Below are positions 13,200 to 26,160 of a DNA stretch of 64,000 bases, piece after piece (the first letter of the stretch is position 1; every line of letters begins with the position of its first letter). Under the pieces are notes generated by a model. It had not been told where the DNA came from and did not search any database. It saw only the letters and a program-made list of their open reading frames with translations. Origin of the DNA: Lagopus muta (taxonomy: Eukaryota; Chordata; Aves; Galliformes; Phasianidae); NCBI RefSeq assembly GCF_023343835.1, contig NC_064435.1:42436103-42500102 (forward strand), read 5' to 3'. Both the position numbers and the translations under genes were made by a program.

Positions 13200-15029
13200 A
13201 GGGCTGAGTACTGCCACATGCACCCCAATCTCAGCTACCTGCCACCATGCAAGAGAGAACATCCATTTTCCTGAGCTCCAGGATGTCTCCATTGGAGAAC
13301 TAAGATATTTATGCCTGTGCTTGCAATGAGCTTTAGAGAGTGTATTAACAGCCTGAGGCGCTCTCTCAATGACTGGGACATGGCAGCATTTTATGCCACC
13401 AAAGCACAGTGCTCCTTCTCCTTGCAAATCCAGGGCATCCCATCAGGCAAAAATGCTGCATTCCTGTGCAGTGAATGGGGTGAAGAATACCCTTGAAGCT
13501 TAAAAAAAAAAATATATATATATCAGGACTGGCTGCTGCCCCCCTTTTCTGGTAGCATTGGTGGTGGCAGCTGGACACACTGAACCCGGTGTAGCAGAGC
13601 TTGGGCTGAGCTCTTTGTTTTCCTGACAATTAGCCTGGAAACCATCCTATCACCTACTGATCATCTGCTCCCCTTATTAACTCACTGCAGGATAAAGGTG
13701 AGGAGAGCAAAGATCAAATCACTGCTTACCTGCATCTCTCCCCTGCTACCACCCCTTAGGAGCCTGGGGCTTTCCTTTTTTAGGTGGAGATTGGCTGCTG
13801 GCTGGCAGAGGGGCAAATACTGTGGTGTCAAGTTGATCTGTCCATGTAAAATACCACTATCATGTTGGTTTTGTGTGTGTGTTACTCTTATTCTGCCATG
13901 TGTGACTTCACTTTCATTAAGTCTCATCTGTTGCCTGAGCACTGCAACTTCTCAGGTTTGTCTTTAGGCTTAGCATGGGTTCTTCCTCTTCAGGAGCTAA
14001 AAGAGGAAAACAACCCTCCTTGAGCTGGGAAGAACCCATGTCACTCTCTCAGAGTGCTAAGCTGCTGGTGGGAATGGGGTCTGCTGACATTTCTGTGGTC
14101 CATTCCCCGTGAGCAGAGAGGCACATGGCTAGAATCCCTGTGGGAATTGCAGCTCATGGGCACATGTGTGCACCCATGGGCAGCACAGGGCACGTCATGT
14201 CAGAGTAGCCTTGGCTGGTGCTAGAGATCTTACAGTTCGTCAGCTGCTCTGCATCCCCACCAAAATGTCTGCACTAAGACCCACAGGAGACTTGCTGCCC
14301 CAAGCTCCATCAGCCATGTATCTTCTTAATATTCCCTTTGGCTAGAGCACAGGAATGGTACTAAAGCTGGCCTTTGAAATCATTGCTGGCTTCCCACAGC
14401 CAGGACTTTGTTACATGTCTGTCTGGCACTTTGCATCTTATTGTCTCCACAGGCAGAATTTGAGTCTGGACTGTAAAAGAGAAAAAGCTGTAATGACCCT
14501 CTCAGCTTTCCACAGCCTGTGCCTCACTAGCATTGCTTCCTTGAGGAAAGGGACGGCAGGTGTCCTACAAGAGGAGAGGAATTCAATGGAGATAGGAAAC
14601 TGGCATCCTGTTAGGAAAAAAAAGCTTAGAAAAACTATGTAAGTGTGAAGGTGTGAATGCAGAAGGACTACTAACAGAGAAGTTAAGCCCTGTACATTGA
14701 TTCAAGCAATAGATAGTATATTAAATTACAAAGCAGCTCTACAAAATACTGCCTGATGTGATCTCCATTTGTGGGTTACTTTGGAGAAGGCTTTCTTGGA
14801 GATTTCTGTCAACTTTTTTTCTCCAATAGACACCCTTTCTGACTCATACACCTTTTTTCTTCTTGGCCACAGTGGCACAGTGTCCCTATGAGGTATAGAA
14901 CCAAGCAGCCTACAGAATTAGAGACCGGAGCTCACTAATGAATGTATAAGTTTTCAAGTGAGTTGCTCAGGGTTGCCCATTCTATTTGGATGTTTTGGTT
15001 AAAGAGAACAAAATCTTAGCAATTCAGTA
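13200..15029. other. Non-genic sequence
   Basis: No gene or repeat family recognised. A short A run plus (TA)n microsatellite lies at 13,502-13,522. Small open frames are present on both strands but have no features that distinguish them from chance. Confidence 0.55.
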
Positions 15030-15214
15030 AATATAATGGTATTACAAAGAGTGGTGAGGCACTGGCACAGACTGCCCAGGAAGTTGGTGAAGTCACCATC
15101 CCTGGAGGTATTCAAGAAAATAGTGGATGTCATGTGGCTTGTGGACATGGTAGTGATGAGTTGATGGTTGTAGTAGGTGATCTTAGTGACTTTTTCCATC
15201 CATAATGATTCTCA
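15030..15214 (+). mobile_element. CR1 LINE 3' fragment (plus)
   Basis: It contains AGAGTGGTGAGGCACTGGCA, CAGACTGCCCAGGAAGTTGG, TGAAGTCACCATCCCTGGAG and GATGAGTTGATGGTTGTAGT. It ends TAATGATTCTCATTG. The 5' end is truncated. The tail has diverged from ATTCTATGATTCT, suggesting moderate age. Confidence 0.92.
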
Positions 15215-16601
15215 TTGTATCCCTCATACTGCCAGCCTGCCTGTAGGACCCCTGTAGCGCATCCTAAGTTATTAGTGCTTCCAGAAGTGCACATGGAGGA
15301 GGTGTTAGGAGCACTATTAATGACTTCCGGGGACAGGATTGTGAAGGTATTAATGCACCTATTTCACTTGGCATTACAAAAAAAAAAAAGTAGCATCATA
15401 GCGAGGGTGAGGTGATTATATATGGATTTCCTAATGCTACTCATGGAAAATCTGATGCAGTGATGCCCTTTTCTATAAGGTATTTACATCACTCTGTATT
15501 ATGCAGAATGAGTGCTGTTCAGTTCAATACGGTAGCTTTTCAGTTCTTCAGAATTCAAGTAATTCTATAGTAAATCTCATCCGTTATTCAGAGAAATTTC
15601 TACTGAATCCTGTTGGTTCCATGCCTGTTATCTACTCTGATTTCTACTGCTCATGGTGAGTCTGTGTGGTCTAAAGGGTTGAGTGTGAAGAACCAGAAAT
15701 TAGATATTTTTACAGGAGGAAAAGTAGGATGTCCTTTCCAGATGCTGAGTTGGGGAATTTCATTTTGCTTAGCTAAATTCCCCTTGAAGTTTCTGGTAGG
15801 TGCAGTGTTCTTCTTTATGTTCTGCTATAAACTTGTCTTCTGCTGTTCACTGCTGAATACTTACCTCAAGCTGTAGGCTGCATTTCAATGGCTGGTAGAG
15901 TCATATTTGTTTCTGTTTCTATCTGTCTGTAAATGCTCCAAAGGCCTTCTCTATAAAAGGTGCTGTGTAAAATGCAAAATGTATTTTGTGCACTCTCATT
16001 TGCAGGGGGTAGTTCTCATCATAGTCCATTGGCCTTCAAATCATTTCACCCCAGGCTGTACATCTGAAAAACATATTTCAGATTGCACTTGGTACGTAGT
16101 GCCTCTAATACCTACCTTCTTCCTCACTTTTCACCTTTTTGAGACAGTTATTTGTGGTTTGTGAATCACAGCCAGACTTCTAGCCGATCCACACTGAATG
16201 TGTACCAGAATTATTCAGATGAGGAGCGGAGGGTAATATTGGTGTTGTATGAATAACTAAGGCGTGACTTCCTTTAGTTGTACACTGCACCATTATACGT
16301 ATACACGGAATGTATGTATGAAGAATGCTCTGAAATTAATGCCTTCTATTTTATTATGTTGGTTCATGATGTCAGAGGCAGATGGTGGTGGTATGGCACT
16401 TGAGGTTGAATCTTCCCATCAATATTCCAGTATTCTTCCAATAAAAAACAGCTGTGCAAATGTGCAGTGAGTTAGTGTGTTACATAAGTGCTCATCATCC
16501 TTTAAATATGTCAGCTGTTTCATATACTGGTGAAAGCATCGACTTTACTCTGCCTATTCCCTGCAACAGTCACCATGAAAATGGGAGAGAGATTATCAAA
16601 C
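15215..16601. other. Non-genic sequence
   Basis: No supported gene or element. A run of 11 A lies at 15,379-15,389. Open frames are all under 90 codons. Confidence 0.55.
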
Positions 16602-17019
16602 TAGAGCAAGTTCAGCCAAAGCCAACAGAATGGCCAGGGTTGGAGTAGTTATCCTGTGAAAAGATGCTGTGGGACCACAGTTTGTTTGGCCTGGGGATTA
16701 AACAGATTCAGGGGACACCAGTGGCCCTCCATTACCTATGGGGGAAGTTACCAAGAAATCAGAGATGGGTTGTTTATAACAGCATATGTTGAGAAGGCGA
16801 AGGCAACAGGCATAAGTCAAAATTAAGCATCTTCATTCTGGACATAAGGACAAAAATTTCCTTGGGCATGGAGTGAGAGAATAGTGCAGGCTGCCCATAG
16901 AAATTGTGGTTACCGTTCTTGAAGATTTGTAGACCAGAAAAATCTTAGCTTAACCTGTCTGAAGAAGATTGGACTAGAAACATATTGAGGTCCTTTCTAA
17001 TTTATCCTATGATCCTGTG
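16602..17019 (+). mobile_element. Longer, older CR1 LINE fragment (plus)
   Basis: The left part (CTAGAGCAAGTTCAGCCAAA, GCCAACAGAATGGCCAGGGT, TGTGGGACCACAGTTTGTTT) corresponds to the CR1 region upstream of the usual truncation point. The right part (GGACATAAGGACAAAAATTT, then GAGAATAGTGCAGGCTGCCC) leads to CTAATTTATCCTATGATCCT. About 420 bases remain, with more substitutions and small deletions than the other copies, so it is probably an older subfamily. It overlaps the end of a 64-codon frame that has no meaning. Confidence 0.8.
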
Positions 17020-19979
17020 GGCTGTGCAGAAAACCTCTTCCTCATAGAAGCAATGACACAGCTGTGTTAGTAATTGTGGCTAAACAGACACATTGTATTT
17101 ATAAAAACTTGTCCAAGATCAGGAAATTACAGAATAATTTTCTTTCTACAGCACCTTTTTGTGGCTTCAGCAAACCTTCTAAGAAGAGTTCTCCTATGGG
17201 ATGAAATGGAAACTGTTAGGAAATTGGTTTGCATAGGAAGAGGGGGGCAGTTAGAAGAAAATCAAGCATCAGATACTCAGCAGGTACTAATTGGGTGGTT
17301 AGTTGTGAAGAAACTGCTTCCCCCAGGTGCTGGGATAACACAGCACAGAAATGACTTGAAATATAGATGTGACCCAATACCTCCCTTCTAATTCAATCTT
17401 TTTCCAGACCATCGTTGGAATTTACACAACGTTTTATTGACTATGGTATCAGAAGCTATCAATTTGCTGCAGCCTCATAAAAATAAAATAGTGATACAGA
17501 AGAGAAACTGCTGTGTCAGACACACTTCAGCTATTCCCAGCTTTCCTCAACCCCTTCCACCCTTTTCTCATAAACATCACTATTCTTTTTGCCTCTTGCT
17601 TTCTCCTAATCGTTTAAACTGGGAAACAAAATATATAGTTCAGAAGCTGCTAATGCAGGACCCAGGAATGTGCCAAATATTTGACCTCTGAAATATTAGT
17701 TTGCATCAATAAGTCAGAAAGAACAAAGCAAGCAAGCAGCATCAAAACAGGTGTGTCTGCAGGGAAGAGAGATGAAAGCAAGGCAACATATTTAAAACGG
17801 TGCTAGAGTGTTGAATCATACCATGATCGCTGTGGTAATTACCAATTTTAACGCATATTAGTGCAAACAGCTGTGCAAAATTCATGTGAATGTTGGAATG
17901 TAAGTAATACACTTCAATTAAAAAAAATTACAAGGTTGGTTCTTGGGTTTGTTTGTTTGTTTTTTAGTTGGTTTGTTTTTTGGTTTGTTTGTTTGTTTTG
18001 GAAGGCTGAGTATATTTTGTTCATCTTGCTTACCCTTTCTAACAAAAAGCCTCCCAAGGAACAGTAACAGGTGTAGAGAGTAACTGCTGGTTACTCTCCT
18101 CCTGGTTGAATTGCACATGTATTGAAAATACTTTGAGCAGGTTCTGTAGTGTGTTGGAATGATACCTTCCTTTTGGCCCTGGAAGTCATAGGCCTTCTGC
18201 AAACAATACTCTGTTTATTGTACTTTATGCATGATCACCTGTCAAAGTACCCAACAAAACATAAAATAGCTTGGTTTTGAGGGAACTATGATACTTCTGT
18301 TGTGACCAGGAAAAGTCAATCTGCTAGCAGGACAGTAGCAGGATCTGCAGGCATTCAGACCAAAGCTGTGGCCCTGAGTGACTTGAAGCCATGAAGAACC
18401 ATGATGTAGCATTTTCAATAGACAAAAATGTTTAGGAAAAAACATGATATCAGAACATAAAGGTGTGATCTTGACCCTCAGGGAAGGATCCTCTGTAACC
18501 TCATCACCCAGGCGTGGGCTTGCAAACTTTGCCAGGAAGTTGAAAGCATTTTAGTGCGCACTTTTGCTGATGAGAGTTGTTCCCTTAAGTATGCGCTCAA
18601 AGAGATAAACTTTATGCTGTATGCCAACTTTATGATGTGATAAAAGTTTGTGTTTGAGGTACTTTACTGATTATCTATTAGGTGGAAGAAAAAGAATAAA
18701 ACAACCAATTAAACAGTAGCTCTCATATCTGTATCTTAGCTAACCTGGTAATTGAAAAATGGCCCCCATTTTTCCCTCCCCCACCCACTTCCTTGTAGCA
18801 TTTCAAGAACTCTGTCCAAGAATATCACTATATGAAAAAAAAAAAACCACCATCATCTCAAAATTATTAAAATCTCTGTGGGAATTCATGATTAATTTTA
18901 AGGCCTGGCAGATTAAAATACATTATTATGTACACTCTAGTGCATCCTTTCAGATATTTTCAGAATCTGATTTTGCTCTCTTGATACACACCAATGATTC
19001 TACATGTATCTAGTAGATTGCAAGGAATAGATTAGCATTAAAGAGGCAGCATTGTGTTGTTAGGTTGTTATGTGTAACTTGTGCTCATACATTAAGAAAA
19101 ATGTAGCTGGCATTCCCTTGGACATGACCAGACCCCTTAAAAAAAGAGAGAATTATTAATAGTTGGTTGTAATGCATTTGTAGAGCACTTCTGAAATTTT
19201 GACCTTTAGTGCTTTAACTAGCTGTTTTTATCCAGCTCCCAGGCAGAGTAAGATCTACAGTAGCCTGCCTAGGAAATAGAAGTAATGGGCATGTTAGTGG
19301 GACTTGTTAAGCCTTCCTCTCCTGAACAGTGTCTCTTCTACCCTTTACTGCTGGACACAGCTTTGCAATGCCTCTGTTGTGCTAATCAGTAGCATTAACA
19401 GCATTCTACTTCAAGAAGGTAGGAAAAACACCTTTATTCAGGACAGACTGACCTAACTGATGATTACTGAAAAGCCATCCATTCACAGTGTAACTCTGTA
19501 AATGTGAAGGCTCTAGCTTCAGCCCCATCGTTTGATTCTTCCGTATTTCTACGGAAAAATACGTTTTTGTTGTTGTTGTTGCTGGTTTTTGTTTTGTTTG
19601 TTTGTTTTTTAATTAAGCTGTATTTTCTAACATATTTTTGACACACTTCTGTGGTCCACATACAGCTTGATATCAATCTATCTGAGCCATGGGCACAAAA
19701 ACACTCTGATGACACTGACAAAGCCAAACTTCTCTGTTACTGCACAGCCTCCTGTTCATACACTCAGTGACTGCAGCAGATGTCAGGTCACACTGGAGCT
19801 CATGCTCTGCTGACCATTTTTTTAAGTGCCTGTTTTATAAAGGAGACATCTCCTCCTTTTCAAGTATTTTTCACCTGAATGCTGCCTATACTGAAGCTGT
19901 TTGTGCCATTGTCCTCGTAATCAGACTCTTCTGTTGCAGAGATCTCTCCAGCTCATTATTTAACATGGCCCCAAATGTC
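17020..19979. other. Non-genic sequence with GTTT-rich repeats
   Basis: No supported gene. Simple GTTT-type repeats lie at 17,946-18,000 and 19,566-19,611. Sequence from about 19,760 to 19,980 may belong to the old LINE that is recognisable from 19,980 onward, but it is too diverged to assign. Confidence 0.5.
17946..18000. repeat. Degenerate (GTTT)n microsatellite
   Basis: GTTTGTTTGTTTGTTTTTT is followed by a second GTTTGTTTGTTTG block. On the minus strand it is (AAAC)n, giving a KQTNKPKN-type frame that is a repeat artefact. Confidence 0.9.
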
Positions 19980-20420
19980 ACGTTATGTCATCTGCAAACT
20001 TTATCATAATTATTTTATGTTTTCTTCCATGTCGCTGATAATGTTAAATGATATACAGCCAAGAACCAATCCCGGCAGAACTCTATCAGCAACAAACACA
20101 GACAGTGGCAATTGGTATTTATAATTACATTTTGAGGCATATCATTTAAAGAGTTGTAATGTATTTGACGTGTGCCACATCGTTTTTGTATTGTTCTATT
20201 ATATTAACTAAAGTGCTTTGAAGTGCCGTACCAAATACTTAACAAAAAAACAGAGTACCACATCAATATTATTATCAACCAAACCAATAATTTCATTGAA
20301 ATGCTAGTAAATTAGTATTGCAAGATGTATTTTCTGTAAAAATGACACTAATAATGTTATATTCTCTATTAAACAGATCCTCTACCCATGATCCTATTTC
20401 AAAACTCTGGTCTGACATCA
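19980..20420 (-). mobile_element. Ancient CR1/L3-like LINE, reverse transcriptase fragment
   Basis: Read on the minus strand this encodes a decayed non-LTR reverse transcriptase. Near 20,090-20,050 the frame reads LPGLVLGCISFNIISDMEEN, corresponding to the VPQGSVLGPLLFNIFINDM block. After a frameshift and stops, AAGTTTGCAGATGAC (complement of 19,987-20,001) reads KFADD, the FADD catalytic motif. Further upstream in the element (20,330-20,180) are NEIIGLVDNNIDVV and VFGTALQSTLV, corresponding to DEIT.LVD..N.VDVIYLDFSKAFDTV. Multiple stops and shifts make it a fossil. Family known: RT domain of CR1/L3 LINEs. It is clearly older than the other CR1 copies here. Confidence 0.8.
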
Positions 20421-20700
20421 GAACTGAGAGCAAATGGCATCATCACATTCATTTATTTTTTTTAATACTGGCCTTTCTGTTCTACTCTGCAACATCTGGA
20501 CTGTTTAAAAATGTACTGGAAGGTGATGCCAGTAATCTAGCAGGTCATTGGATAGCTCTGAATAGAATGTGTATTTGACGTAATGGTCTTCAGTATCTAA
20601 CCTTAGCAATGGCTGCCTGTATGCTGTTGGAGAGTTGTGGGAAATATTTCATCAGCAGCTTCATACCATCTGAAGGTAACACATTTCTTCTCCATGTGTA

Positions 20701-20830
20701 TCATAGGATCATAGAATTGCTCAGGCTGAAAAAGACCTGAAAGGTCATCAGTCCAACCACAACCTAACCATACAACCTTAATTCTAAGAACACTTCACTA
20801 CATCATTTCTTGAATGCTTCCAAGATTTTG
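20701..20830 (-). mobile_element. CR1 LINE 3' fragment (minus)
   Basis: It starts ATCATAGGATCATAGAATTG, then CTCAGGCTGAAAAAGACCTG, AAAGGTCATCAGTCCAACCA and CAACCTAACCATACAACC, the complement of a CR1 3' end. The left half is clear, but similarity fades after about 20,830. It lies 280 bases from the older LINE fossil in the same orientation and is an independent insertion. Confidence 0.85.
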
Positions 20831-21746
20831 TCATATATTTTTATTCTACTTTATCCACTTTTTTCCTTAAAAACATAATTCAGTCAGAACCCCTTTCAAA
20901 GTCTAAAAATAACTTTTTTAAAAAATATTATCCCTTGGATCTCCTACTGTACATTTCCTCTTCGTGTCCACTAGCTTTATAATTCAGTTTTCTGTATTTT
21001 CTTGCTTTTAAAGTTTGTTTGTTGCTATTGACATCCCATTCATTTAACTATTTTTTTTCCTTTGGTATTTATAACTATTTCTATCTTTATGCTTTCTTAG
21101 TTCATGCAGTCTTTCTTCTGGACTTATATGAATTTAGTAGCATAACTATTTCTCAAATAGTTTATAGTTATCATTCATATTTTTCTGCTTGCATTAAGTG
21201 GCTCAGATATTTAAGGTTGTGTAAAATAGACCCCTTCTAAAGAACCAGATGTATGTATTGAGAGTTCAGGTTGTGTTCTGTTTTCACATCATAACATATA
21301 CAGCCAGTTTACAGTCTTGAATGGCTGTCAGGCTTTATTTCAGGCATAATTTTGTTAGATGAGCTCCTGCATAACTTTTCCAGTGTTTGATATGTGTAGG
21401 TTTTGGTTTTTTTTCTTTTTCTGGAACTTGTGAAATCATCATATGCACTTTAAAGAAAACCCAAGAACCTTTTATATCTGCCAGTCAGAGATCACGTCAA
21501 TCAGATTGAAGCCTGCTTCCCTAACATAGCTGTTTTCCCCCTACATCAAACTGGATATGCTGTTTTCCTCTGTGACTTGTTAGACCAGAGCTGTGAATTA
21601 TTACTTCATCTTGTTCCTTATCTGCTATATCTTTGGTAATCAGCAATTGTTATCACCTCTTTCAGAGCTGTCAGTTACCTGGAAGCAAGTACTGGCACAA
21701 GTGACATAGATTGTTTTTATTTCCATTCTTTAGCTCATCTGGTTCT

Positions 21747-21751
<5 letters not shown>

Positions 21752-21780
<29 letters not shown>
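21752..21780. repeat. Poly-A tract (29 A)
   Basis: An uninterrupted run of 29 adenines. Avian CR1 elements do not end in poly-A, so it is either a simple repeat or the tail of something retroposed by another route. No upstream gene-like sequence and no target-site duplication were recognised. Confidence 0.95.
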
Positions 21781-21782
<2 letters not shown>

Positions 21783-24029
21783 AACAACAAAAAGCAGCAT
21801 GCCAGACATGAAATCCAGTCTATTTCATAATAACCACTATGTGAAATAAAAGAGCTATGTGATTTTGAGAGATGACTGGGATTTAAAATCATAAGGTTCT
21901 GTTGCTATTGATTCACAGAATTTTCTCTACAGCTTTACTATTTATGGATTCAAGACATTCCCAAACCAAAGGGGACTGCACAGTTTGTGTTCTGGTCTCA
22001 GTGCACAAAGATCTAAGCAGTAGCAAAGTGAAAGACAATAGAGATTGAACTTAAGTGAGAGTAAATCACATCATGTTTCCAAAACTGTATCCCTCTGTGA
22101 GTACTTCATCCCCTGGCATCTGATTGCAGCATGAAGTATCTGCCCTCTCAGGCACTGTACACCTCGTTCCCCCTGTAGTTCATTAAGGTGTCCAAAGTGA
22201 GAACTCTTGGGCTGGATTTCATTACCCTATCTCCCCATTTTAGATGCCCTTGGGATCAAGGTCAAACATCAGCCATGTGAACTCTACCTTCATTGCCTAT
22301 CCATGAACCCAAACTAGAAACCCAAAAAGGAGTCTGTTGTTAGTGTGGCTATTTTACTTTCCTTGTTTCAGTGCATCTGTTTCTACGAAGCAGAAATGGG
22401 GATAACAGCAAGTGTAGGGAGACAACCCCTACAAGTGTTCAGTCATCTGAAGGGGTCAGCGCTATAAAAGTGTGACTATGGGACGTGATCTCACAGCTCC
22501 AGCAGTACCTTCTGATAAATGTATGATGTCATCTCCTGCTGTGAAAGCTAGGAGAGCCAATAGCACTTAGTACATTCCAGGAGCTAACCTGTTGTTGCCC
22601 ATTATATTTACATATATATATATACTTTTTTCTTTCTTTCTGTTGCCTACGGTTTAAATCATGTCTGTATCTTAACCATTGCAGCTCTGAAGAAAATCTC
22701 TCCCTCCTCTGCCTTTTCAGTTGCCTGAATCTTGGAATTCATTGAGGTAGCTCTGAAATTTTGGAAGATCCTCACATCTAAGCAAATACAAGGGGCAGAG
22801 CAGCTTTATCTCCTGTTTCCCCCTCTCACAGATCAGATTGACTGTACAAGCAAAAGGAAATAGTGTACAGTTCTTTAATAAGCAAAATAATTTCTGTATT
22901 CCTGAACAGGAGTTGAAAAGGGTAGTCTGTAAGGCATCAGGTTTTGGATTAGAAAAATTCATGACACTGTGCTCACTAAGCAGACCTGAGACTTGCATCC
23001 TTACTGTAGTCATTAAATGAAAGACTGAACAGCAGGTTGATGTGCTGATACAGTATCCTGAGCCCATCTCCTCACCAGCAACCACAGGAGAACTAAAGAG
23101 CCAAGGAAAAGGCTGAAATGGTAGGGCAGTGATACAAGGTTAGTTTAGGCACAAGTAGAAAAATGGAATAAAGTCAGTGAGGAGATGTAGTGGTCACTTC
23201 TTTGGGATTTGTCTAAGGGTTTGATTTTCAGGTATATTGCAAATTGTGAAACTCCTGTTCTTTTTCTGCTTCTGGCTATGTGTGCCAGAAATGGGTCAGA
23301 CACCACAGAAGTACATGCAAGATTTTAAAGGGGACAACAGAATGTAATCAGTAATGAAATGGAAACAAATCTTTGTAAGAGAAGCACATGAAGATTCACC
23401 AGTAATGCTTACAATCTCTTTGAAATATATATATATAGACATAGATAGAATGTGTCATTTGTTCTTGATATATTTCAAGAAATACTTTTTATTTTCTTTT
23501 AAAAGCAAAACCAGAAATCATATGTTTTTATAGGGAGAATCCAAAGAGTAGGCAGTCGGGATTGTTTCCTCCACAATTAAAATGGCTGAGATTTTTTATG
23601 TGTAGGAGAACACTAACCAAAATACTGCATCATTTCTCTGCTATTTCTCTAGGACTCTCTCAGTTCAAACAGAGCTCGTCTTCCTGATAAAGCGGTGAGA
23701 TATCATCTTCTCCACCAACTTGTCCATGCCATGGTGAGAGGTACTGTCATTTTATACTATTGCTTTGCACATAAACTGAACCTCAGTTTCATCTTCCAGA
23801 TGGGAAGAAAAAAGTTTAAATATACAGCATCAGCAGTGACTCAATAGGTGCATTTAGTGTTTAGCATTTTAAATATCTCCACAAGGAGTTTCATCCTGGG
23901 TACTCATCTAAAAGTGACCCAAATGGCCTAGCGAGGTGGGATTTGGTATGGAGGAGGTCAGGGGGTGGAAGTTATAGTACTTATGTCAGGAGGTGATCAG
24001 AAAGCTGATGCTGTGCACTTTCCTGCTCC

Positions 24030-24059
24030 TCAGTGAACTGATTCACTTTGAATGGTTCA
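24030..24059. repeat. 30-bp nested palindromic motif, copy A
   Basis: It contains AGTGAACTGATTCACT followed by TGAATGGTTCA. The first part is an inverted repeat (AGTGAA / TTCACT) and the second also (TGAA / TTCA). A near-identical copy, 27 of 30 bases by eye, lies at 47,431-47,460. No longer homology joins the two sites, so they may be remnants of one old repeat family or independent occurrences of a protein-binding site. Confidence 0.6.
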
Positions 24060-25479
24060 TTTATTTATGTGACCATCTAGGGGGAAAAAAGCCTTTAATT
24101 GCAGGCTCCATAATGTGTTCTTCACATTAAATTCCAAAGTGCTGATTTCAGTTGATTCTTTTTAGAGGTCCATATAGTTTTGGTGGTGAGCTATTCTTAT
24201 GCTTTAATTCTGATTTTGGTGATATCATATTTTTTATAACAATACAATCCACACGTAGCTAAATACTGTTAACCCCTTTGTATGGAAAAGAAAGAAGGTA
24301 TAAAATTAAAAAAACTAACATAGATTTGCCCCAGATATACTGTGATATATATACAAATAAGAAGTGAAGTCTTCATTATTGAGCAGAGATCTTCTTAAGC
24401 CCTAGTGCTCATGGAGGAAGATCCATATTTAGGCAAAGGAAATATATTTCCTTCTTTTTTCACAAGCACAGCTTGGGCATGCAAAAGCCTTGATTCTCAG
24501 AGGAATTCTGAGTTTGTTGCTTTGAGATTTCCCCCAATGAGAACTTGAATATCCAGGAGCCATGCAGTGGTGTTTTCTCATCCCTCTTGTCATCCTCTAG
24601 CAAATTGTTCATCAGCTCTCCAAAGAAACTGCATTTCCACGTGCTCCTGCAGCTGTTGTTACAATAACCAGAAATGCTTGTGCAAAAAAGGACATCCAAA
24701 TGTCTGCTTTCTTTCACTGAAGCCAAATATCAGTTTCCAGAGTGAAGAGAGACCTCCATGAGGAATAACCAGCAAAGATCAGTCCTTTCCCGATGTTAGA
24801 TGTTAGTTCTTCGGGAAACAAAAACCCACAAGGGATTGTTTTGACACAAGACTGTTTATTGATAAGCAGACTCACCCACAAGTCTTTTATAAAAACCTAA
24901 ATGTTATATATGAAATGGGACTCGCTCTTAGTGAATGTGAATTACATTTAACCCTTTTCCCAAAATTCTAAACTCAAGGGCAAGAAACAGCAAAGTGATT
25001 TTGCTGTGCAGCTCAAGATTTTAAAAACATAATAACTGTACTTTTTAGATAGTCAGGACTTAGTGAACCATTGAAAGTGACCCAGTTCATTGAGCAGAGC
25101 TGAACAGATGGAATTCCAGCCCCGCCATGCTTGGGCGACTCTCTGAACAATACAAAATCTTCTTTCAAAACGCTCTCCACCAAGCTTCCTGTCTCCTACA
25201 CATAACATTTTGGGATGTTCTGATCACTTTTCAGTTCATTTCACCACGTCTTGGGTAGAGCAGTCGGCAGACTCTTAGCATTGAGCTATTTGGGGGGTTT
25301 TTCATTAGAGCTTTTATAACTGTTCCTGTTCTGTTCCAGATGTAAAAATAAAATCCTGTAGAATGTTCTCTGTTCACTGGAAAATGTCTCACCATGCTCT
25401 GGCCCCAAAAATACAAGTTATTTTCATTTCTTCTTTCAACTTGCCTGCTACAAAACAGTGACAAAATATATTCAATGTG

Positions 25480-26160
25480 TATTTGCCATTTTCAGCAAGC
25501 CCTCTCCTTTTCACAGGCTAAACAAATGACAAACTTCCCCTCATGTTTTTGTTAACCTTTTAATTGGCTTTTTATCTACTATATTAATCAGTTTCTACAA
25601 GACTGTTTCTATTTAGGGAAATAACAAAGAGAAAAATATGTCATTTCTAATCTAAAATATTTCATCAAAATATTTGCATGGATATTCCCCATATTTTAAA
25701 CAATATTCTTACATGTGTACAAAAATTTGTGAGCAGTTTGGATTGCCTCATCAAAAAATATGTTCATTGAATTTAATATTTGACCCCATCTCATGTTGTT
25801 TCATTAAAATTTTAATAAATGTTTCTAGAGTTGGAGCATAGCGTGATGCTTTTTTAAAATGAAGTGATTTTAAAATAAGTTCAATGTTTGCTGAATAGGT
25901 AACTGTTAAGGAGGAATTCAGTCTTTTCATTTTAGCAGGGTTAAAATTTAAAAGATTTTTTTAATTTGCTCTAAAAAATTCTATTTCATAAATGTAAGAA
26001 AAAAGAAAAGAAAAGATTACAAGAAAAAAATGGAAAAGAAGTATAAAAGGAAATTAAAGAGGTGCAAATAAGGGCATTTTGGATTTATTGTAATTGTTAG
26101 TAAATTGAAAGCAAGTTTTTCTACTTTATCGGGGAGAAAATAAAATAATTTTTCACATAG
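25480..26160. other. AT-rich repeat-free stretch, possible conserved element
   Basis: About 680 bases of AT-rich sequence with many TTAAT/ATTTCAT-like homeodomain-type cores and no recognisable transposon. Frames are heavily interrupted. Candidate non-coding regulatory DNA is an inference from composition and position only; cross-species alignment would decide. Confidence 0.25.

Larger units (their letters stand above)
20831..25479. other. Non-genic sequence with A-tract and TA repeats
   Basis: No supported gene. It includes a 29-A run (21,752-21,780), a (TA)n patch (22,608-22,625) and another at 23,427-23,440. A possible 42-base exon-like segment at 23,653-23,694 is discussed under findings. 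Open frames up to 122 codons lack recognisable domains. Confidence 0.5.

Noticed and set aside
23750..23810. MIR-like CCTCAGTTTCATCTTCCAG stretch
   Set aside because: One short block only; no upstream core or 3' tail in the right order.
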